Assembly: GCA_902728285.1 (NCBI GenBank)
Contig: CACVBU010000472.1
Coordinates: 1-64,000 of the forward strand
Source: Clytia hemisphaerica
Taxonomy: Eukaryota; Cnidaria; Hydrozoa; Leptothecata; Clytiidae
Length of the DNA stretch: 64,000 bases
Direction: 5' to 3'
Shown piece after piece: positions 63,277 to 64,000 of the stretch. The position numbers were made by a program, and so were the translations under genes. The notes under the pieces were generated by a model. It ran no database searches. It was not told the origin of the DNA and saw nothing but the letters and a program-made list of their open reading frames with translations. Position 1 is the first letter of the stretch. Every line of letters starts with the position of its first letter.

Positions 63277-64000
63277 TCTGGTCTTTTTTCCTGTTGCTCC
63301 TCATTGCCCAAGATTCCTTTCAACCATGATCTGGTCAATAATAATTTCCAACAACTACAAGTGTGAACGACTCAAATATTTTCTTGTTGTTGTACTACAG
63401 TAAAGTTGGTTTGATGATACCTAAGCAAATCCCCAAGTTTGCATGTATGTGTTAATCAAAATCACATTGAAAACATGATTTGAGAAAAATATGAATTCTA
63501 TATTTAGACCATCATACCACATTTCTTCCTTTTTCGAAATTCCGTTCAAAAAGATTCTTCTTTTACTATTCATATTTTTTAATATGCTTATTTTGTGATG
63601 GGGAAATAGATTGTCCGGATTGTCTGAATATCTTTTGATTTTTGTTTTTATCGGATATAAATATCAAAAAGTTCAACTTCATTAAATTTATGGCAATATT
63701 CATTGCGATCGAAAACTGTACGATTATCTTTATTCCGGCTTTATTATAATTTTGGTTGAAGATTAGCATTCTTATCACAAAATCTTAAGATAATCTCGTC
63801 CCCATTCTCTCTTTCTCGTCTTTAATAATGTATAAGCTTTCTTGTTGAGAACAATTGAAATTCGTCTTTTATAATGAATCTCTCTCTTTAAATCTTTGAG
63901 GGTCCCATATGGCTTTGCTGTGATTTTTAACTCCGTATTTCTTGCAAATCAAAGGAGATCTGCCTACAAATAGTTTTCTTCACAGTTATGAGTTATGAGA

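Overview
This is animal (metazoan) genomic DNA: AT-rich, with intron-rich genes, GT-AG introns and many short inverted-repeat transposons. The gene families (an ADAMTS-type extracellular protease, two divergent rhodopsin-class GPCRs, a dibasic-processed secretory peptide precursor) fit an invertebrate. The GPCR style suggests a cnidarian or other early-branching lineage, but that is a guess from protein style only.

Layout. Bases 1-8392 hold no gene I can support; they contain MITE-like elements, a 50-bp tandem array, a palindrome-rich stretch and a decayed non-LTR retrotransposon. From 8393 to 48885 (+) runs one large gene. I assembled 27 phase-consistent coding exons (about 1,172 codons, first exon(s) missing) encoding an ADAMTS protease: prodomain, zinc metalloprotease (HEIGHSVGIAHD), disintegrin-like, TSP1, the first part of the Cys-rich domain, an inserted MAM domain, the rest of the Cys-rich domain, spacer, two TSP1-like repeats and a PLAC domain. 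The MAM block is a symmetrical phase 1-1 exon module placed inside the Cys-rich domain, which is not a standard ADAMTS layout.

Two introns host minus-strand, intron-free genes. The 3.0-kb intron 18385-21421 carries a GPCR gene. The 14.9-kb intron 31180-46050 carries four tandem paralogues of an unfamiliar, about 430-475 residue family. Three of these end in a SOCS-box-like tail, suggesting ubiquitin-ligase adaptors; the first is frameshifted and the third has lost the tail.

Downstream lie a two-exon secreted precursor (51477-52766, +) with seven YHF-containing repeats separated by dibasic sites, and a second intron-free GPCR (53721-54791, -) convergent with it. A dispersed element of 100-220 bp lies just 3' of three of the four nested genes and of the peptide precursor, always in the same sense as the gene.

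The rest is mostly non-autonomous DNA transposons (several with TA target sites), a tRNA-derived SINE with target-site duplications, satellites and foldback elements, some visibly nested. From about 58.6 kb to the end I see no supportable gene. Exon limits were read by hand from splice consensus, reading-frame continuity and family resemblance; no database search was possible.
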